In this document: positions 31,743-40,627 of the stretch, piece by piece
Numbering within the stretch: the first letter of the stretch is position 1
Layout: each line of letters starts with the position of its first letter
Assembly: GCA_900466745.1 (NCBI GenBank)
Contig: UBNE01000012.1
Location: 62,001-126,000 of the forward strand
Direction of reading: 5' to 3'
Length of the DNA stretch: 64,000 bases
DNA from: Hyphomicrobiales bacterium
GTDB taxonomy: Bacteria; Pseudomonadota; Alphaproteobacteria; Rhizobiales; Beijerinckiaceae
Position numbers and translations under genes: made by a program
Notes under the pieces: model-generated
The model's database searches: none
What the model saw: the letters and a program-made list of their open reading frames with translations, nothing else
Told to the model about the DNA's origin: nothing

Positions 31743-33463
31743 GATTGCTCGCCTTCATCCACGCCCATCTCGGCGATGCGCGCGCCCTGTTCCGGCGCGC
31801 CATGCTCTTCACCTTCCTCGAGGGGCTGATGACGGCAGGGCCGGTGGTCGCCGTCGCGCTCGGCCTGATGCGGCTGGCGCAGGGCCCCGCCGACCTGCCG
31901 GCGCTGCTGCCCTACGCCCTCGCCGTGGTCGCCGCCGTGGCGCTGCGCATTGTGCTGATCCGCCTCGCCTGGTCGTCGGGATTCCGCGCCGGCAATGTCG
32001 CGACCGAGGCGATCCGCAACCGGCTGGTCGCGCATATGCGGGCGGTGCCGCTCGGCGCGCTCGGGCGCTGGAGTGCGGCGCGGCTGGCAAGCCTCGTCAC
32101 CGAGGACGGGCGCTGGATCAACGAAGCCTCGACCTTCACGCTGAACCGGCTGTTCGGGGGGCTCGCCGCGGGGCTGTGCCTGCTGCTGGCGGCGGCCTGG
32201 TTCGACCCGGCGACCGCACTCGCTGTTCTCTTCGCCTTCGGCCTCGGCCTGCTGTCTCTGCCCGTGGCCGGACGCCTCCTGAAACGGGTGATCGCGCGCC
32301 GCAACGCCGAGCTGACCGATATCAGCCAGCGCATCGGCGAATATGGCGAGGGGATCGCGGTGTTCCGCTCCTTCCGCGCCGGCGAGGGCGCCTTCGCCCG
32401 CTTCGCCGAGGCGGCCGACCGCCTGCGCCGCCTGATGCTCGGCTATACGCCCGTCCTGGTCTCGCTCCATGGCGTCGCCGCGACGCTGATGGGCGCCGGC
32501 TTGCCGCTGGCGCTGATGATCCTGGCCTGGCGGGGCGGCGAGGCCGCGCCGTCGCTGATCCCGGCGCTGCTGCTCGGGCTCGCGGCGGGCCACGCCCTGT
32601 CGGCGGCGGTGCTCGGGCAGATGCTGCCGTTCAGCCTCGGCATGCAGGCCGAGGCCGGCATGGCCCGCTTCCTCGCCGAACCGGCGCTCGCGCATCGCGG
32701 GCGCGAGCCGGGCACGCCTCTCGACTTCGCGCTCGAACGGGTCTCGTTCAGCCATGACGGCAGGCGCGGCGCGGTCGACGGCATCGCCCTGGCCGCCCGC
32801 CAGGGCGGCATGACCGCGATCGTCGGGCCGAGCGGGGCCGGCAAGTCGAGCGTCGTCGGCCTGATGATGCGCTTCTTCGACCCCCAGAGCGGCCGCGTGA
32901 CGGTCGGAGGCGTCGATATCGCGGACATCCCGCCGGCCCGGCTGCAGGCGCTGACGGCGCTGGTGAACCAGGACGTCCACCTCTTCCGGGACACGCTGCG
33001 CGCCAACATCCTGCTCGGCGCGCCCGGCGCCGACGAAGCCCGGCTCGCCGCCGCCATCCGCGCGGCAAGGCTGGAGGAATTGATCGCGGCCCTGCCGGAC
33101 GGGCTCGATACCGTGATCGGCGAAGGCGGGCGCACCTTGTCGGGCGGCGAACGCCAGCGCGTCGCCGTCGCGCGGGCGCTTCTGAAGGACGCGCCGATCC
33201 TGCTGCTCGACGAGGCCAGCTCCGCCATGGATCCGCTGACCGAGCGCGCCATCCAGCAGGCGGTCGCGGCGCTGGAAGACGGACGCACCCTCGTCGTCGT
33301 CGCCCATCGCCTGCGCAGCATCGCCGAAGCCGACCGGATCCATGTGATGGATCGGGGGCGGATCGTCGAGGAAGGCCGGCATCCGGAACTGCTCGCGCGG
33401 GGCGGGCTCTATGCCCGGCTCTGGCAGGCGCAGGAGCGTGCGGCCGGATGGAGGCTGAGATGA
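31739..33463 (+). CDS. ABC half-transporter, partner subunit (YbtQ/IrtB-like)
   Basis: A 574-residue exporter-fold half-transporter: six membrane helices (about residues 20-300) and an ATPase domain. Walker A is GPSGAGKSS, the signature LSGGERQRVAVARALL, Walker B ILLLDEASSAMDPLTE and the H-loop VVVAHRLRSI. It overlaps the preceding partner and the following MFS gene by 4 bp each (ATGA), so all are made together. The heterodimer is inferred to bring ferric siderophore across the inner membrane. Export cannot be excluded from sequence alone. Confidence 0.87.
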   Translation: MRLLAFIHAHLGDARALFRRAMLFTFLEGLMTAGPVVAVALGLMRLAQGPADLPALLPYALAVVAAVALRIVLIRLAWSSGFRAGNVATEAIRNRLVAHMRAVPLGALGRWSAARLASLVTEDGRWINEASTFTLNRLFGGLAAGLCLLLAAAWFDPATALAVLFAFGLGLLSLPVAGRLLKRVIARRNAELTDISQRIGEYGEGIAVFRSFRAGEGAFARFAEAADRLRRLMLGYTPVLVSLHGVAATLMGAGLPLALMILAWRGGEAAPSLIPALLLGLAAGHALSAAVLGQMLPFSLGMQAEAGMARFLAEPALAHRGREPGTPLDFALERVSFSHDGRRGAVDGIALAARQGGMTAIVGPSGAGKSSVVGLMMRFFDPQSGRVTVGGVDIADIPPARLQALTALVNQDVHLFRDTLRANILLGAPGADEARLAAAIRAARLEELIAALPDGLDTVIGEGGRTLSGGERQRVAVARALLKDAPILLLDEASSAMDPLTERAIQQAVAALEDGRTLVVVAHRLRSIAEADRIHVMDRGRIVEEGRHPELLARGGLYARLWQAQERAAGWRLR

Positions 33464-34734
33464 GTCTGGCATCGCCTTCCGCCGCTGCGGGCATGGCTCG
33501 ACCCCTGCCGCTGCAGCGCTCGCTGCGCCTCGGCATCGGCGCGGTCTATGGCGCGGCCGCCGTCCCCCTCTTCTTCATCTACAACATCCTGCCGGCGAGC
33601 CTGCGCCAGGCCGGCCAGCCGCCGGAAGCCGCCAATCTCGTCTTCCTGGCCTATCTGCCCTTTGCGCTACGCGTCGCCTGGGCTCCGGTCGTGGCCCGCC
33701 TCGGCCGGGAGCAGGCGCCGGTCTTCCGGTGCATGGTGCTCGTCTGCCTCGCCCTCGCCGTGGCGATCACGGCGAGCCTCGCGGCCTTCGAGCCCCATGG
33801 CGGCACATCCGGCATCATCGCCGTCGCCACGCTCGCGATCATGGCGATCGCGACGGCGGCCGTGGCGCTCGACGGCTATCTGCTCGCCGGCTTCCCGCGG
33901 GAGGCGCGGGTGCGCTCTGCCCCGCTCCAGGGCATCGGCTTCGCGCTGGGCGGCCTCGTCATGGGCGCCGGCATCATGCTCTGCGACGGCGCCGGCTGGA
34001 GCGGCATCATCCTGCTGCTCGTCCTGATCACGGCCGGGCTGGCGCTGCCGGCGCTGCTGCTTCCGGGCGGCGGAACCGCGACGGACCAGGGCGGGAACGG
34101 CCCCGACGCGGCGTCCGGCCTCTGGCGCTTCCTGAGAAGCGTCCCGGCGCGCCGGCGGCTGGCCTTCTCGCTGCTCGGCCATGGCGGCCTCGGCCTTGCC
34201 GGCGGCATGCTGCCCGTGCTGCAGGTCGATGCGGGCTTGAGCCTCGGCCAGATCGGCCTCGTGGCGGCGATCGGCGCCAACGGCGTCGGCGTGATCGCCT
34301 CCTGGGCGACGGGGCTGGTGCTGCGCGGCAGCGAGGTCTGGCGCGTCGCGCTCCTGGTCAGCCTCGCCTCGGCCTTCTGCTTCGCGGGCTTCGCCCTCTC
34401 GGGCGTCAGGGCCGAGCCGATGGTCGCCATCGCCCTGTCGCTCGCGGTGATGGCGCTCGGCTACGCCTTCTTCGTCGTCTTCCGCGCGCTGGTCCTGCCG
34501 ATCTGCGCCGGCGATCGCGGCACGACGCAGGCCGCGGCCCTTTCCAGCATCGATGCCCTCGTCGCGACGGTCTCGGCCATCGCCTCCGGCTTCGTCCTCG
34601 GCCGCGGCGGCCTGCCCCTGCTGCTCGGCCTCGCGGCCGGCTTCTGCGCTGCCGGCGCGCTCGTCGCCTGGCGCGCGCGCCGGCGCGGCGACGACCTTCA
34701 CACCTCTTCACCCCACGGAGCCCGACCCTCATGA
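33460..34734 (+). CDS. MFS siderophore transporter (RhtX/FptX-like)
   Basis: A 424-residue major facilitator with about 12 membrane helices. The opening (AVYGAAAVPLFFIYNILPASLRQAG, then FLAYLPFALRVAWAPVVARLG) resembles the RhtX/FptX group, single-subunit permeases that take up rhizobactin or pyochelin. The start at 33460 is chosen for the ATGA overlap with the upstream gene; four codons earlier (33448) is possible. It lies within a four-gene operon with a TonB receptor, which supports siderophore uptake. Confidence 0.82.
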   Translation: MSLASPSAAAGMARPLPLQRSLRLGIGAVYGAAAVPLFFIYNILPASLRQAGQPPEAANLVFLAYLPFALRVAWAPVVARLGREQAPVFRCMVLVCLALAVAITASLAAFEPHGGTSGIIAVATLAIMAIATAAVALDGYLLAGFPREARVRSAPLQGIGFALGGLVMGAGIMLCDGAGWSGIILLLVLITAGLALPALLLPGGGTATDQGGNGPDAASGLWRFLRSVPARRRLAFSLLGHGGLGLAGGMLPVLQVDAGLSLGQIGLVAAIGANGVGVIASWATGLVLRGSEVWRVALLVSLASAFCFAGFALSGVRAEPMVAIALSLAVMALGYAFFVVFRALVLPICAGDRGTTQAAALSSIDALVATVSAIASGFVLGRGGLPLLLGLAAGFCAAGALVAWRARRRGDDLHTSSPHGARPS

Positions 34735-36932
34735 AGCGGCCCTTCAGCCACTCCGCCAGCCCTTTCATGCTGCTCGCGACGACGGCGCTCGCGGGGATGC
34801 TCTGCCCGCTACCCGAGCCCGCCCGGGCGCAAGGCCGGGACGCGCAGGTGCTCCAGCTCGACGAGATCACGGTGACCGCGCGCCGGCGCGACGAGACCCT
34901 GCGGGAGATCCCCTTCGCGGTGGACGTGCAGAGCCGGGCCCAGCTCGACGAGAAGCGGGCCTATGACGCGCCCGCGGCGCTGAAGGATGTCGCCGGCGTC
35001 TACATACCGGGCTTCGGCGACCGCTCGACCTCGTTCCTGATCATGCGCGGCGTCGGGCCCATCCTGTTCCCGCTCGGCCCGGACGATTCCTCGGTGCTCA
35101 CCTTCGTCGACGGCACGCCGCTGCCGATCGGCTCCTCCAACGCCAATTATCTCGATCTCGAGCGCGTCGAGGTGCTGAAGGGGCCGCAGAGCACGCTGTT
35201 CGGCCGCAACACCACGGGCGGCGCGGTCAATCTGGTGCCGGCCCTGCCCGACGACACCTGGAAAGGCTATCTGCGCTCGGAATACGGCACGCAGAACCAT
35301 CGCCTGCTCGAAGGCGCGGTCGGCGGCCCGCTGATCAAGGACAAGCTCGGCGCGCGCATCGCCTTCCGCCTTCGCGGCATCGACGGCTACGTCAACAACG
35401 TCGTCGGCCCCGATCTCGGCCGCGAGCAGAGCGCGACGGGCCGCCTGACGCTGCGCTTCACGCCGACCGACCGGACCACCTGGACGCTCAGCGGCAGCGC
35501 CGATTCCTCGGATGGCGTGCCGGTCTACTATGCGCTGAAGGGCGACGGCTTCCCGATCCTGGCGGCCCAGAACCTGGGGCGGGAGGTCACGAAGAACTAC
35601 GCCTTCCAGTCGAAGTTCGAGCACAGCTTCGAGCGTTTCACCTTCACCTCGCAGACCTCCTACAACGCGCTCCGCGCCGACCTGACCTATAACGGCGCCG
35701 ACTTCTTCCTCGGCAGCCGCATCACCGGCCTGCCGCTCGACGCCTTCGGCAACATCGCCGGCAACTACTTCGACCGGAACATCGACCAGAACCGCTTCAC
35801 GCAGGAACTGCGCCTGAGCTCCAACCCGGGCGAGACGCTGCAATGGATCGCCGGCCTCGCCTATTATCGCGACGAGGCGAAGTTGTTCTCGATGCGCAAC
35901 GTCTTCGTCTACGGCCCTGCCGTCTCTGGCTTCGACAACCTGCACCAGACGACGACCGGCCAGGCGGTCTTCAGCGAAGTGACCTATCCGGTGATCGACC
36001 GGCTGAAGCTCTCGCTCGGCGGCCGCTATACGCGCGAACAGAAGAAGTATGACGGCGAATTCTGGAACGACGGCACGCCCGGTACGGTTCCGGCCTTCGC
36101 CGAGGGCGGCAAGAGGGACTATAATTTCTGGACCGGCCGGGCCTCGCTCTCCTATGACTGGACCGACAAGCTCACCAGCTTCGCCAGCGTCTCGCGCGGC
36201 TACAAGAGCGGTGGCTTCGGCACCTTCAACTCGCTGATGTGGGCCGGCGTGCCGCGCACGCCCTATGATTCGTCGAGCATCGTCGCCTACGAGATCGGCG
36301 GCCGCGGCTCGTTCCTGGACGATCGGCTGAAGGTCTCGGCCGCCCTGTTCTACAACGACGTCAGCAAGGAGCAGATCCTAGCCTACGATCTGCAGAACTT
36401 CGCCCAGCAGTCGCTCAATCTCGACACCAAGAGCTACGGGGTGGAGCTCGATGCGAGCTGGCGCGTCACCGAGAACTGGGAGATCGCCGGCGGCATCACC
36501 TACACCTCGACCGAGATCACCGACGTGCCCGCCGCCGCGGCCGCCGCGCAGGCCGGGCTGAAGAAGGGCAACCAGTTGCCGCAGGTGCCGGAATGGGCCG
36601 GCAAGGCCTCGGTCACCTATCGCGCCCCGCTCGGCATCGCGGCCTTCGGGCCGGGGAACTTGCTCGCCCGCGTCGGCTACAACGATATCGGCCCGCGCTA
36701 TTCGGAGGCCGGCAACCTGGCCAAGCTCAAGGCGGTCCACCTGCTCTCCGCCCGGCTCGGCGTCGAATGGGAGAAGGGCGAGGCCTATCTCTTCGGCGAG
36801 AACCTGCTCGACAAGCGCTACGTCACCTTCGCCCAGCCCTATGGCACCAGCGTGCTGACCGGCGCGCCGGTCTACGGCACGGTCTATGCGCGCGGCGCCA
36901 CGATGGGCGTCGGCGCCGCGATCAAGTTCTGA
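34731..36932 (+). CDS. TonB-dependent receptor of the half-transporter operon
   Basis: A 733-residue outer-membrane receptor. It has a signal peptide (residues 1-33, ending ARA before QG), TonB-box region LDEITVTARRRDE, and plug motifs DVAGVYIPGFGDRSTSFLIMRG and RVEVLKGPQSTLFGRNTTGGAVNL. A barrel follows and ends VGAAIKF. This plug pattern is nearer FyuA-like and general iron-complex receptors than FhuA. The ATG at 34731 overlaps the MFS stop by ATGA; a longer open frame upstream is only the shadow of the MFS gene. It should feed the inner-membrane half-transporter or the MFS permease. Confidence 0.9.
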   Translation: MKRPFSHSASPFMLLATTALAGMLCPLPEPARAQGRDAQVLQLDEITVTARRRDETLREIPFAVDVQSRAQLDEKRAYDAPAALKDVAGVYIPGFGDRSTSFLIMRGVGPILFPLGPDDSSVLTFVDGTPLPIGSSNANYLDLERVEVLKGPQSTLFGRNTTGGAVNLVPALPDDTWKGYLRSEYGTQNHRLLEGAVGGPLIKDKLGARIAFRLRGIDGYVNNVVGPDLGREQSATGRLTLRFTPTDRTTWTLSGSADSSDGVPVYYALKGDGFPILAAQNLGREVTKNYAFQSKFEHSFERFTFTSQTSYNALRADLTYNGADFFLGSRITGLPLDAFGNIAGNYFDRNIDQNRFTQELRLSSNPGETLQWIAGLAYYRDEAKLFSMRNVFVYGPAVSGFDNLHQTTTGQAVFSEVTYPVIDRLKLSLGGRYTREQKKYDGEFWNDGTPGTVPAFAEGGKRDYNFWTGRASLSYDWTDKLTSFASVSRGYKSGGFGTFNSLMWAGVPRTPYDSSSIVAYEIGGRGSFLDDRLKVSAALFYNDVSKEQILAYDLQNFAQQSLNLDTKSYGVELDASWRVTENWEIAGGITYTSTEITDVPAAAAAAQAGLKKGNQLPQVPEWAGKASVTYRAPLGIAAFGPGNLLARVGYNDIGPRYSEAGNLAKLKAVHLLSARLGVEWEKGEAYLFGENLLDKRYVTFAQPYGTSVLTGAPVYGTVYARGATMGVGAAIKF

Positions 36933-36943
36933 AGCGCGGCGCG

Positions 36944-37312
36944 ATGATCGACAGCTCGTCCTGGCCGGTCGTGCGCTGGACCATGCCGGCCCGCATCCCC
37001 GACGCGGAGGCCGAGCGCGTCGTCGCGGAATGCGATGCGCTGCTCCGGCGCGGCGAGCGCTTCGCCCTGGTCTTCGACGGGGCCGAGCGGCCCGAGCAGT
37101 CGCCGCGCTTCGCCGGGCTCTACAAGGCCTGGTCCCGCGAACGGCGCAGGCAGCTCGGGCGATGGGTCGCCGGCGCGGCGCGGATCGAGCCGGATGCGGC
37201 GAGGCGCGAGGCCGTGCTCGGCAGGCTGATGAACGCGGCCCTGGCGGCGTTCATGCCCTATCCGTTTCGCGTTGCGGCATCGGAGGAAGCCGCGCTCGCG
37301 CATCGGCCCTAA
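36944..37312 (+). CDS. Hypothetical protein at the end of the siderophore operon
   Basis: A 122-residue soluble protein starting MIDSSSWPVVRWTMP, 11 bp after the receptor stop. It is rich in Arg and Glu and mostly helical (PDAEAERVVAECDALLRRGERFALVFDG, then GLYKAWSRERRRQLGRWVAGAARIEPDAARREAVLGRLM). There is no signal peptide or metal motif. I do not recognise the family. Its position suggests an accessory role in intracellular handling of the siderophore or iron. Confidence 0.7.
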   Translation: MIDSSSWPVVRWTMPARIPDAEAERVVAECDALLRRGERFALVFDGAERPEQSPRFAGLYKAWSRERRRQLGRWVAGAARIEPDAARREAVLGRLMNAALAAFMPYPFRVAASEEAALAHRP

Positions 37313-37333
37313 AAGCGGAACGCGGTTTTTGGG
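37307..37333. terminator. A/T-tract hairpin between convergent genes
   Basis: CCCTAAAA at 37307-37314 faces TTTTTGGG at 37326-37333 with a short GC-rich loop region, overlapping the stop codon of the small gene. The flanking A and T runs would serve as a bidirectional terminator between the operon and the convergent AraC gene. Confidence 0.45.
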
Positions 37334-37366
37334 AAAAGCCGCTGCAGAACCAAAGAGGCAGAGCAT

Positions 37367-38251
37367 CTAGCGGCGCCGCATCTTGGGCGTCACGCCATAG
37401 GCGCGCTTGAACGCCGTCGTGAAGTTGGAATGATGGGCATATCCGGCGAGGTGGGCGGCCTGGGCGATGGTGAGCTCGCCCTGTTCAAGCGCGTCCTTGG
37501 CGGCCTCGAGCCGGGACTGGCGAATGAACTCGACGACGGTCACCCCATAATGCTCCTTGAAGCAGCGCTGCAGGGCGCTGGGACTCGTGCCGGCTTCGAA
37601 AGCGATGGCTTCGATCTTCAAGGTGCCGCGCAGATTGTCGAGGATGTAGTCGCGCGCGCTGACGCTCTGGCGCATCGCCGTCGCCGTTCCGCGCGCCAAT
37701 TCCTTGCCCTCGCTGTCGATCAGGGCCCGGCACACATCGCTCATGATCTCGAGGCCCCGCGACTGGCGATACAGCGTCAGCAGCTCGCCATGCAGCATGG
37801 GAGGCGGATTCAGGATCTGCTCGGCGAGCTGGACGAGATGCGGCGGCGGCTCGAAGGCATGGTGGCTGAGATGCTGCGAGAAGAAGCGCGCGAGTTCGGG
37901 GACCCGCGCCCCCTGCTCGCCGGCGAGCGAGGTGATCCAGCTCATCGGCGCCGAAACCCGCACCTTGCGCATCGCCGTGTCGGTCTCGGTCAGGAAGGTC
38001 AGCGCGCTCGGCCTCGTCACGCAGAACAGGCCCGCGACCGGCCGGCAGCGGTCGCCATGGCCGGCATCGAAGTGGAAGGTCTTGTCGTCGACGCGGAAAT
38101 GCTGGGCGCCGTGCAGCAGCACGAAGACCTGAACATAAGGCGTGATCTGCTCGGTACGGAAGGACGGGTTGCAGCTCGGCCAGCCTTGCAGGCCAGCGAC
38201 CCTGGCCACCCCCAGAGGGGTGACGCTCTCGATATGACCGTCCTGTATCAA
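37367..38251 (-). CDS. AraC-family transcriptional regulator
   Basis: A 294-residue regulator with an AraC-binding-like N-terminal domain (FRTEQITPYVQVFVLLHGAQHFRVDDKTFHFDAGHGD) of the DUF1479/AraC-N kind. The C-terminal AraC domain has motifs LKIEAIAFEAGTSPSALQRCFKEHYG and LTIAQAAHLAGYAHHSNFTTAFKRAYGVTPKMRRR. The only upstream start is a TTG at 38251; an internal GTG near 38212 is an alternative. It is divergent from a TonB receptor across an AT-rich gap and is its likely regulator. Confidence 0.82.
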   Translation of the reverse strand: MIQDGHIESVTPLGVARVAGLQGWPSCNPSFRTEQITPYVQVFVLLHGAQHFRVDDKTFHFDAGHGDRCRPVAGLFCVTRPSALTFLTETDTAMRKVRVSAPMSWITSLAGEQGARVPELARFFSQHLSHHAFEPPPHLVQLAEQILNPPPMLHGELLTLYRQSRGLEIMSDVCRALIDSEGKELARGTATAMRQSVSARDYILDNLRGTLKIEAIAFEAGTSPSALQRCFKEHYGVTVVEFIRQSRLEAAKDALEQGELTIAQAAHLAGYAHHSNFTTAFKRAYGVTPKMRRR

Positions 38252-38265
38252 AATTCCAGTTCCAG

Positions 38266-38282
38266 TATTTAAGTATTCTAAA
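38266..38282 (-). promoter_or_regulatory. Irr-box-like half site between AraC and TonB receptor genes
   Basis: On the minus strand the site reads TTTAGAA-TAC-TTAAATA: one arm is perfect, the other matches 4 of 7, giving 11 of 14. It lies in the AT-rich divergent gap (38252-38425). GCAAA also recurs at 38335 and 38357 (22 bp apart), which might be part of an AraC-type site. Confidence 0.35.
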
Positions 38283-38425
38283 GAAGGTAATCGTCCGCCA
38301 TGGAGCGTTTACGCATAAGTTTTTGCTGAAATCGGCAAAAAGTAAAGCTTTGACAAGCAAACGACCCAATCACATTTTGCGCTGCAACCTTGGCGCGTTG
38401 CGCTTCCTGCTGGCTGGGCACCCGA

Positions 38426-40627
38426 ATGACACTGTTACCGACCTTTGATTGGCTGCCCGTGACGGCCGGCCGCCGGACCTCCGTGGCAGCGGCCCGTTCC
38501 TTCGCCTTGCTGGCCGGAGCCAGCCTGATGGCCCTCCTGGCCGGGCATGCGCGGGCCCAGGAGGCGCAGGGCGCCGCCATCGAGCTCGATCGCATCACTG
38601 TCCAGGGCGAAACCGGCAACGGCCCCGTCCAGGGCTATATCGCCCAGGTCAGCCGCGCAGGCAGCAAGACCGACACCCCGATCGAGAAGACCCCGCAGTC
38701 GGTCAGCGTGGTGCCGCGCCAGCAGATGGAGGACCAGTCCGTCAACTCGGTCGCCGAGGCGCTGCGCTACACGCCGGGCGTGATGACGGAATATCGCGGC
38801 TCCTCGAACCTCCATGACGAGATGTTCGTGCGCGGTTTCGCCTATGTGCCGCGCTATCTCGACGGGCTGCGCTACGGCTCGGATTCGTTCGGGCAGGTCG
38901 ATCCCTACCTGCTCGAACGCGTCGAGGTGCTGAAGGGGCCGGCCTCGGTGCTCTACGGCCAGGCCAATCCCGGCGGCATCGTCAATCTGGTGAGCAAGAT
39001 GCCGCAATTCGCGGCGCATCGCGAGGTCTTCGTCAGGACGGGGAACCGGTCGCGCGCCGAGGCGGGCTTCGATATCGGCGGCCCGGTCGGCGAGCACTTC
39101 GCCTATCGGGTGGTCGGTCTCGGCATGAGCGTCGACGGCCAGGAGGACCATGTCGAGCAGAAGCGCTTCGCCATCGCACCGTCCTTCACCTGGCGCCCCA
39201 GCGACCAGACGCGGCTGACCGTGCTCGGCTTCTACCAGAACGAGCCGGATGCCGGTTACCGGAACTTCCTCGAATCGGCCGGCACCCGCTACCGCTCCGC
39301 CTATGGCTATGTGCCGCGCAGCTTCTTCATGGGCGACCCGAATTTCGACCGGTACAAGCGCGAGCAGAGTTCGATCGGCTACCAGTTCGAGCACCGCTTC
39401 AACGATATCGTGACGGTTCGGCAGAATGCGCGCTACAGCGTGATCGACACCGACTTCCGCACGATGGTCGAATGGAGCATGGGATCGGGCGCGAACCAGA
39501 ACCTGTTCACCCGCAAGGCCGGCGCCGGGCCGGAAAAGCTGAACCAGTTCGTGATCGACAACCAGGTGCAGCTCGACTTCCTCACCGGCCCGCTGAAGCA
39601 CAAGGTTCTGACCGGCTTCGACTACCAGTGGTCGAAGCGCGACTACCAGTGGGGCTATGCCAGCGGAACCAGCACGATCGACTGGACCAACCCCGTCTAC
39701 GGCGACCCCGGCGACACCAATGTCGTCTACAGCACGGATACGCGGACCCGCGCCCGCCAGCTCGGCGTCTATGTGCAGGACCAGATCGAGATCGGCCGCC
39801 TGAACCTGCTGTTCGGCCTCCGCCGCGACTGGGCCGAGACCAGCGTGACGGACCACCTCGCCGGCAATGCCAAGACCTCGGTCGACAGCAGCGCGACGAC
39901 CTGGCGCGCGGGGGCGATCTACAATTTCGACAACGGCCTGGCCCCCTATGTCAGCTACAGCACCTCCTTCGAGCCCGTCCTTCAGACGCCGGCCGCCGGG
40001 CAGGCGCCGTTCAAGCCGACCGAGGCCCGGCAATTCGAGGCGGGGCTCAAATTCGCCCCGCAGGGCGCCAACTATCAGGTGACGGCGTCCTATTACGACC
40101 TGACCCAGCAGAACGTCCTGACGCGCAAGACCTTCGCCGACCCCTATACGCAGATCGGCGAGATCCGGAATCGCGGCTTCGAGCTCGAGGCGCGGGCCGA
40201 GGTGCTGGAGGGGCTGACCCTGCTCGCCAGCTTCAGCCACATCAAGTCCGAGGTGACGGATTCGCTGGACAGCACGATCCTGCACAAGATGCCGACGCGC
40301 ATTCCGCGCAATCAGGGCTCCCTCTGGGCCAAGTACGATTTCCGCGGCGGCGCGCTCGCCGGCCTCAGCCTCGGCGGCGGCGTCCGCTATATCGGCGAGA
40401 GCTGGGGCAACGACACCAATACCTTCAAGGTCCCGGAGGTCGCGCTGTTCGACGCCATGATCAGCTATGATTTCGGCAAGACCAATCCGACGCTCAAGGG
40501 GCTCAGCGCGCAGCTCAATGCCAGCAATATCGCCGACCGCCGCTATGTCTCCTCCTGCAACAGCGCCTATGCCTGCTGGTGGGGCGCCGGACGCGTCGTA
40601 ACCGCGCAGCTCAAATACACATGGTGA
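38426..40627 (+). CDS. TonB-dependent siderophore receptor (catecholate set, locus 1)
   Basis: A 733-residue outer-membrane receptor. The signal region is long (about 1-45, ending ARA before QEAQG). The TonB box region is LDRITVQGE, followed by plug motifs TPIEKTPQSVSVVPRQQM, YTPGVMTEYRGSSNLHDEMFVRGF and RVEVLKGPASVLYGQANPGGIVNLVSKMP, and a barrel ending KYTW. A terminal Cys pair (SCNSAYAC) resembles that of the 23214 receptor. Its stop overlaps the esterase start by 7 bp, so the two are coupled. The partner genes suggest a catecholate substrate, although the plug is FhuA/FpvA-like. Confidence 0.9.
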   Translation: MTLLPTFDWLPVTAGRRTSVAAARSFALLAGASLMALLAGHARAQEAQGAAIELDRITVQGETGNGPVQGYIAQVSRAGSKTDTPIEKTPQSVSVVPRQQMEDQSVNSVAEALRYTPGVMTEYRGSSNLHDEMFVRGFAYVPRYLDGLRYGSDSFGQVDPYLLERVEVLKGPASVLYGQANPGGIVNLVSKMPQFAAHREVFVRTGNRSRAEAGFDIGGPVGEHFAYRVVGLGMSVDGQEDHVEQKRFAIAPSFTWRPSDQTRLTVLGFYQNEPDAGYRNFLESAGTRYRSAYGYVPRSFFMGDPNFDRYKREQSSIGYQFEHRFNDIVTVRQNARYSVIDTDFRTMVEWSMGSGANQNLFTRKAGAGPEKLNQFVIDNQVQLDFLTGPLKHKVLTGFDYQWSKRDYQWGYASGTSTIDWTNPVYGDPGDTNVVYSTDTRTRARQLGVYVQDQIEIGRLNLLFGLRRDWAETSVTDHLAGNAKTSVDSSATTWRAGAIYNFDNGLAPYVSYSTSFEPVLQTPAAGQAPFKPTEARQFEAGLKFAPQGANYQVTASYYDLTQQNVLTRKTFADPYTQIGEIRNRGFELEARAEVLEGLTLLASFSHIKSEVTDSLDSTILHKMPTRIPRNQGSLWAKYDFRGGALAGLSLGGGVRYIGESWGNDTNTFKVPEVALFDAMISYDFGKTNPTLKGLSAQLNASNIADRRYVSSCNSAYACWWGAGRVVTAQLKYTW

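Noticed and set aside
33729-34730. N-terminal extension of the TonB receptor frame over about 1 kb
   Set aside because: The extension lies inside the MFS gene in another frame and is Arg/Pro-rich. The receptor's signal peptide begins at the ATG at 34731, which also gives the ATGA overlap.
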